This document shows positions 59,414-64,000 of a stretch of 64,000 nucleotides of DNA, piece after piece. The notes under the pieces were generated by a model. That model worked only from the letters and a program-made list of their open reading frames with translations, did no database searches and was not told the DNA's origin. A program made the translations under genes and the position numbers. How positions within the stretch are numbered: position 1 is the first letter of the stretch; each line of letters opens with the position of its first letter. The DNA is from Arthrospira sp. PCC 9108 (GTDB lineage Bacteria > Cyanobacteriota > Cyanobacteriia > Cyanobacteriales > Microcoleaceae): the NCBI GenBank assembly GCA_016745315.1, contig CP066886.1, positions 2,325,501 through 2,389,500 of the forward strand, in the 5' to 3' direction.

Positions 59414-61532
59414 GAGCCGTATGAGGTGAAAGTCTCATGTACGGTTCTGCTGCTGAATGGGAGGGGTAGACCGTGAGGTTTATCTCGACCCCTAATTAAC
59501 CCCTCTAATGCTCTGCCTATAAACAAGTGAGTAATGCAATTCACAAGGCAGTAGTGAAAAATGTAAGCGCATGCTTAGAGGGCTAAGGATGTGACCAGAA
59601 GCTAAAGCCCAATTGTCATGGTGGGGATATGCCCAATTGTCACGGTGGGGATATAGATACTGCGGTCAGTAAGAGTATAATGGCGAGGACGAGTTTAAAG
59701 ACTACGTGCTGCATATAGCTCTGAACATCGAAGTAAAAAGCAGGTCTGTTGATTCTGCTCCTTTGACAAAACAGGGTATCCACACCAGGAGCCGTATGAA
59801 GGGAAACTTTCACGTATGGTTCTGAATGGGAGGGGATGGTGGTGACTCCATTCTCGACCCCTAACACATAGCAAAATGCTCTTACCGTGAACCATGATTA
59901 CCTACTGTCCAAAATTCATTGTCCAAGCTGCCTAAAAAGAGACCTGAAACAATGGCTCAAAGCAGGCGTGCTAGATAACGGTGTATTTGAGGATACAGAA
60001 GCAGGGACACCCCAGGGAGGGGTAATAAGTCCAATACTCGCCAACATCGCACTGTTGGGAGTAGAAAGGCTAGTTAAAGGAATGTATCCAAATAAAGGCA
60101 CAGCCACTCAGGTGAACCTTATAAGATATGCCGATGATTTTGTGGTCATCTCCAAAGACCTAGGAATCATTGAACAGTGCCAAACTGCTATCACCAAATG
60201 GTTAAAACCGGTAGGATTAGAGATTAAACCCGAAAAGACTCGAATTGGTCACACACTCAAACCTATTGAGTATAATGGCAAAACAGAAGAACCTGGGTTT
60301 GATTTTCTCGGATTCAATATCAGGCAATACCCAGTAGGAAAATACAAGTCTGGAAAAACAGGGGGATATAAGAGTCGATTAATCGGACATAAAACCCACA
60401 TAAAACCCAGCCAAAAAGCAGTTGTTGCCCACACAGAAGTGATAAAAGGTGTAATTAAACGATATAAGACAGCACCTCAATCAGCCCTGATAAGTAGACT
60501 AAACCCAATTATAAGAGGATGGGCAAACTATTACTCAGCAGTAGTCTCAACAGAGACCTTCAATAAGCTAGATAATACAATCTGGCAAATGTTAAGGGCA
60601 TGGACAATATCAAGATGCGGAAAGGCAAGTTACAAAAAGCTAAGTAATTATTTCAGACATGGAACAATTAAACTTAGCAATGGGAAAGAAAGACACGAAA
60701 ATTGGCTATTCCAAACCAAAGATGGGATACATCTATTCAAACACATCTGGACCCCAATTGTCAGACACACCCTAATACGCCCCGACGCAACACTTTATGA
60801 CGGAAATTGGACTTACTGGGCCACCAGGAAAGGACAAGCAATCGACACGCCAATTAGGGTAGCAAAACTACTCAAAAAACCAAAAGGTAGATGTACCTGG
60901 TGCGGGCAATTCTTTACCCCATCAGATTTAATTGAAGTAGACCACATTGTACCTAGAAGCCAAGGCGGAAAGGATGAATACAAGAATCTTCAATTATTAC
61001 ATCGCCATTGTCACGATGATAAAACAGCTCTTGATGAAAGAGATGTTGCTGTACTCTTAACAAAGAGACGGTCAAACTAGGAGCCGTATGAGGTGAAAGT
61101 CTCATGTACGGTTCTGCTGCTGAATGGGAGGGGTAGACCGTGAGGTTTATCTCGACCCCTAATTAACCCCTCTAATGCTCTGCCCATAAACAAGTGAGTA
61201 ATGCAATTCACAAGGCACTAGTGAAAAATGTAAGCGCATGCTTAGAGGGCTAAGGATGTGACCAGAAGCTAAAGCCCAATTGTCATGGTGGGGATATGCC
61301 CAATTGTCACAGTGTGGATATAGATACTGCGGTCAGTAAGAGTATAATGGCGAGGACGAGTTTAAAGACTACGTGCTGCATATAGCTCTGAACATCGAAG
61401 TAAAAAGCAGGTCTGTTGATTCTGCTCCTTTGACAAAACAGGGTATCCACACCAGGAGCCGTATGAAGGGAAACTTTCACGTATGGTTCTGAATGGGAGG
61501 GGATGGTGGTGACTCCATTCTCGACCCCTAAC
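58199..61532 (+). repeat. 1667 bp tandem duplication within the right intron nest
   Basis: 58199-59865 and 59866-61532 are almost identical (RT C-terminal half, domain V/VI of L3, tail of L2). The offset of 1667 is constant across RT, domain V and L2 end. It probably arose by unequal recombination between L3's RT and the outer RT at the conserved TAGC-AAATGCTCTTACC segment. Confidence 0.85.
59866..61080 (+). pseudogene. Duplicated RT C-terminal half (second unit)
   Basis: It begins ACATAGCAAAATGC, has the same motif A lesion and then a 397-codon frame identical to 58220-59413 apart from one valine to isoleucine change (AWTISRCGK). All RT core and HNH motifs are intact from NHDYLL onward, but there is no start other than the GTG at 59887 and no N-terminal RT attached. 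Confidence 0.75.
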
Positions 61533-62744
61533 ACATAGCAAAATGCTCTTACCGTGAACCATGATTACCTACTGTCCAAAATTCATTGTCCAAGCAGCCT
61601 GAAGAAAGACCTGAAACAATGGCTCAAAGCAGGTGTACTAGACAACGGCATATTTGAGAATACAGAAGCAGGGACACCTCAATGAGGGGTAATAAGTCCA
61701 ATACTCGCCAACATCGCACTGTTGGGAATGGCTAGGTTAATTGAAACAATGTATCCTAAGAAATCAAAAAGAGTATAAGCTACTATCATAAGATATGCCG
61801 ATGATTTTGTGGTGATATCTCCATCACTTGAAATCATTGAACAGTGCAAAATTGCTATTTCCGAATGGTTAAAACTTGTTGGACTAGAAATAAAACCTGA
61901 AAAGACTCGAATCTGTCACACGCTCAAACGTATTGAGTATGATGGCAAAACAGAAGAACCAGGGTTCGACTTTCTAGGATTCAACATAAGGCAGTACCCA
62001 GCAGGAAAATATAAATCTGGGAAAACCGGGGGAACAATAAACCGATTAATCGGTCACAAAACCCACATTAAACCCAGCCAGAAAGCAGTTAAAGCTCACA
62101 TGGAAGAGATTAAGGGTGCAATTAAAGAACTCAAAACAGCACCCCAATCAGCCTTGATTAGCAAACTAAACCCAATCATAAAGAGATGGTCAAACTATTA
62201 CTCAGCGGTAGTCTCAACAGAGACCTTCACAAGGCTAGACCACACAATCTGGTTAATGCTAAGAGCATGGACAGGTTCAAGATGCGGAAAGGCAAGCCAC
62301 GAAAAGCTAAGAAACTATTTCAGACGCGGAACGGTCAAACTTAGTAATGGGAAGGAAAGGCAAGAACCTTGGTTATTTCAGACCAAAGATGGATATACAC
62401 TATGGAAACATAGCTACACTCCGATTGTCAGACACACCCTAATACGCCCTGACGCAACACCATACGACGGAAACTGGACTTACTGGGCAACCAGGAAAGG
62501 ACAAGCAATTGGAACGCCAAATAGGGTAGCAAAACTACTCAAAAAGCAAAAAGGCAGGTGTACCTGGTGTGGACAGTATTTCGCACCATCAGATTTAGTT
62601 GAAGTAGACCACATTGTACCTCGAAACCTCGGTGGAAAGGATGAATACAAAAATCTTAAACTATTACATCGCCATTGTCACGATGATCAAACGGCGCTTG
62701 ACAACGCTAAAGCTGTATCCCTAACAATGGAGCAATCAGACTAG
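61533..62744 (+). pseudogene. L1-R intron-encoded RT, C-terminal part with two stops
   Basis: This is the true 3' half of the outer RT, with sequence different from L3 (MYPKKSKRV, LKLVGLEIKPEK). A TGA replaces the first glycine codon of GTPQGG at about 61684 and a TAA lies near 61777. From YADD on, the frame is open to 62744 with CTWCGQYF...VDHIVPRN. It also carries the CTCTTACCGTG lesion. Confidence 0.75.
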
Positions 62745-62822
62745 GAGCCGTGTGAGATGAAAGTCTCACGCACGGTTTTGAATGGGAGGGGATGGAGGCG
62801 ACTCCATTCTCGACCCCTAATT

Positions 62823-63370
62823 GAAAAGTTGTTTAGGGGTATCGGGTTGGAGCCGGTAGATGATAGCCCATAGTTTCCCCTCACCGGAGATTATGAATCA
62901 GACCCATAGATAACCGGATAGGCGATCGCTCATAGGTTTACCTATAGGTATAGTCCACGGAAAGGCGGTCTGATATCTTTGTACATTGATTACTTAGAAG
63001 GTTCCCCTCTACGGCTACCTACGGCTATCGTGTTGACTTTGAATCATACCCTCCCCCATAACCGGAACAAGTACTATTGGGGAAGTGACCGATGTGATAG
63101 CAGTCAATGGTGACGAACGAACCGATAGGCTTGCCATTGACTGCTATCACAAGGGAACTACCCTATCGGTGTTTGGTTGAGGGGAGGTATGGATATTTGA
63201 CATATTGATTAAGTTGTGCTTATTGATTAACCCGCCAATAATTAAGATTTGTTGCTAAGGGATATGCACCAATTGTCCCGTGTGCTAAGACTGAATGGAG
63301 TGCATTTTGAGTGTGACGGTACGACTATCGGGTTAAGTAAATTCCCGCTATCGCCGTCAGGATAAGGCAA
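62823..63370. repeat. Terminal repeat of element A, tRNA-Arg side
   Basis: No gene. It matches 15978-16533 almost base for base. It holds the perfect inverted repeat GTGATAGCAGTCAATGG ... complement at 63096-63152. It ends at the att site beside tRNA-Arg. Its left part, up to CACCAG, lies at 55058-55069 beyond the intron. Confidence 0.8.
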
Positions 63371-63400
63371 TAGAAAAAACGAGCATGGAGGGATTTGAAC
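63371..63400. other. att site of element A at tRNA-Arg
   Basis: TAGAAAAAACGAGCATGG and GGGATTTGAACCC match the internal copy at 16534-16566 (one mismatch). This is the end with the intact tRNA. Confidence 0.75.
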
Positions 63401-63452
63401 CCCCGACCCTCAGAACCGGAATCTGATGCTCTATCCACTGAGCTACATGCCC
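63380..63452 (-). tRNA. tRNA-Arg(CCG)
   Basis: The minus strand folds into a cloverleaf with acceptor GGGCATG/CATGCTC, D arm GCTCAGTGGATAGAGC, anticodon loop TTCCGGT (CCG) and T loop TTCAAAT. Discriminator G; no encoded CCA. It is the target of element A. Confidence 0.9.
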
Positions 63453-63673
63453 TAAGACCAAATTCACTATAACATATATTCCGCAAATATTGATCAACCC
63501 AACGACAATTTCATCTCTTAGCAATCAATCCCCTGTAGCCGGGAGGGAGTCTGATCGCCAAATACCAGGAACCTCAACGCTAAAATTTCCTGGGTCATGG
63601 GCCTATATTTCTACCATAGGTGGCGCTTTGGGTGAAAATTAAGATCACAATCACAAAAAGGTTAGCTAAAAAT

Positions 63674-64000
63674 ATGGACTCAATTGAAATTAAAGGTATC
63701 CGCAGTTATGGTTATACGGGATATCTCCAGGAGGAAAGGGTATTAGGTCAGTGGTTTGAAGTTAATGTGCGCTTGTGGTTTGACTTGTGCGTTGCCGGAC
63801 ATAGTGATACGATCGCAGATACGGTAGACTATCGGGGAACTATTGCTACAGTTGAGCATATTGTCAAAACGGCTAAATTTGCTCTGGTCGAGAGACTAGC
63901 AGAGGCGATCGCTCAAGCCATTCTGGAACAGTCCCAGGTTGAGCGGGTTCAGATCCAGTTAATTAAACTCGCTCCCCCCATTCCTGACTTTAGCGGACAA
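63674..64000 (+). CDS. folB: Dihydroneopterin aldolase (partial, 3' end beyond window)
   Basis: It catalyses a step of folate synthesis. ATG at 63674 opens MDSIEIKGIRSYGYTGYLQE with the conserved glutamate, then GQWFEVNV, DYRGTI and VERLAEAIAQ. The catalytic lysine lies in IQLIKLAPPIP near the window edge. 109 codons are visible of about 120. Confidence 0.85.
   Translation, partial: MDSIEIKGIRSYGYTGYLQEERVLGQWFEVNVRLWFDLCVAGHSDTIADTVDYRGTIATVEHIVKTAKFALVERLAEAIAQAILEQSQVERVQIQLIKLAPPIPDFSGQ

Larger units (their letters stand above)
56855..59496 (+). mobile_element. Group II intron L3 copy 2, inside L2
   Basis: It starts GTGCGAGACGTTCAGG at 56855 and ends ...CCCCTAAT at 59496, 2642 bp, with domain V at about 59413-59448. 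It differs from the left copy mainly by a few single-base runs. Its RT gene is at 57573-59413. Confidence 0.85.
56358..61532 (+). mobile_element. Group II intron L2 copy 2, with a tandem-duplicated tail
   Basis: It begins GTGCGAGACGTTCGGG after GATGCAG at 56357. Two L2 3' ends are present, at 59865 and 61532, each followed by the host sequence ACATAGCAAAATGCTC, because of a 1667 bp tandem duplication. It is almost identical to L2 at 1433-4917 outside homopolymer differences, including the ORF-less domain IV. L3 interrupts domain I at 56854/59497, the same point as in the left nest. Confidence 0.8.
55070..62822 (+). mobile_element. Group II intron L1-R, outer intron of the second nest
   Basis: It starts GTGCGAAACGTTCAGG at 55070 and ends ...CCCCTAAT at 62822 (domain V 62742-62777). 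Flanks CACCAGT|TGAAAAG rejoin to the uninterrupted sequence at 15978, so the target was the terminal repeat of element A. It contains its own RT start (55786), L2 at motif A, L3 inside L2 and a tandem duplication, then the RT end (61533-62744). It is a different intron from L1 at 193: the RT N termini differ at many residues. Confidence 0.85.

Overview
This window looks like a filamentous cyanobacterium, most probably Arthrospira/Limnospira. GCGATCGC-type (HIP1) sites are frequent in the single-copy genes. A cyanobacterial Hfq gene sits divergently beside dapF. Group II introns, IS elements and GGGCGGGTT-type repeats occur at the density known for Arthrospira. The genus is inferred from general knowledge, not from a search.

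Layout. (1) 1-12926: a nest of group II introns, at least four deep, lying antisense in an ISKra4-like transposase gene. Intron L0 contains L1 (193-8522). L1 contains L2 (1433-4917), which contains L3 (1920-4550), and also a separate ORF-less intron (6119-8433) that carries an IS. An antisense intron (10258-12819) also sits in L0. (2) 12927-14787: ISKra4 remnant and an IS630-type element. (3) 14788-18217: the left end of a tRNA-Arg-type integrative element ('A'), with small genes, a terminal repeat and a frameshifted integrase. (4) 18337-35556: a complete 17.2 kb integrative element ('B') in tRNA-Ser(GCU). It has an integrase, about 0.83 kb inverted terminal repeats, a P-loop ATPase, a DUF1064-like nuclease, several unrecognised proteins and a fibre-like gene ending in a peptidase-S74 chaperone. 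I see no terminase, portal, tail-tube or major capsid gene. It is the best candidate here for an undescribed virus-like element. (5) 35.7-54.1 kb: chromosomal genes (TetR regulator, M16 protease pair, TauE/SafE exporter and persulfide dioxygenase, TnpB, speE, ilvE, nuclease-like protein, dapF, hfq, sensor protein, glutaminase) with two tandem repeat arrays. (6) 54.1-55.1 kb: degenerate IS630 that truncates a ParA/MinD-like gene. (7) 55070-62822: a second intron nest inserted in the element A terminal repeat. It holds the same L2[L3] composite inside a different outer intron, plus a 1667 bp tandem duplication. (8) 62823-63452: the other terminal repeat of element A and the intact tRNA-Arg(CCG). 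(9) folB, cut by the window end.

How it fits together. Splice junctions could be placed to the base because paralogous uninterrupted copies occur in the same window. The sulfur genes (persulfide dioxygenase and TauE/SafE) form a plausible functional pair, as do the active/inactive M16 proteases and the ParA-like/glutaminase operon.

Caution. Many single-base indels at homopolymer runs break otherwise intact chromosomal genes (TetR, both M16 proteases, TauE). The left intron nest also has shortened C and A runs compared with the right. Either this is recent decay or, more likely, part of it is sequencing or assembly error. Frameshift claims should be read with this in mind. All functional calls come from reading motifs by eye; no database search was possible.
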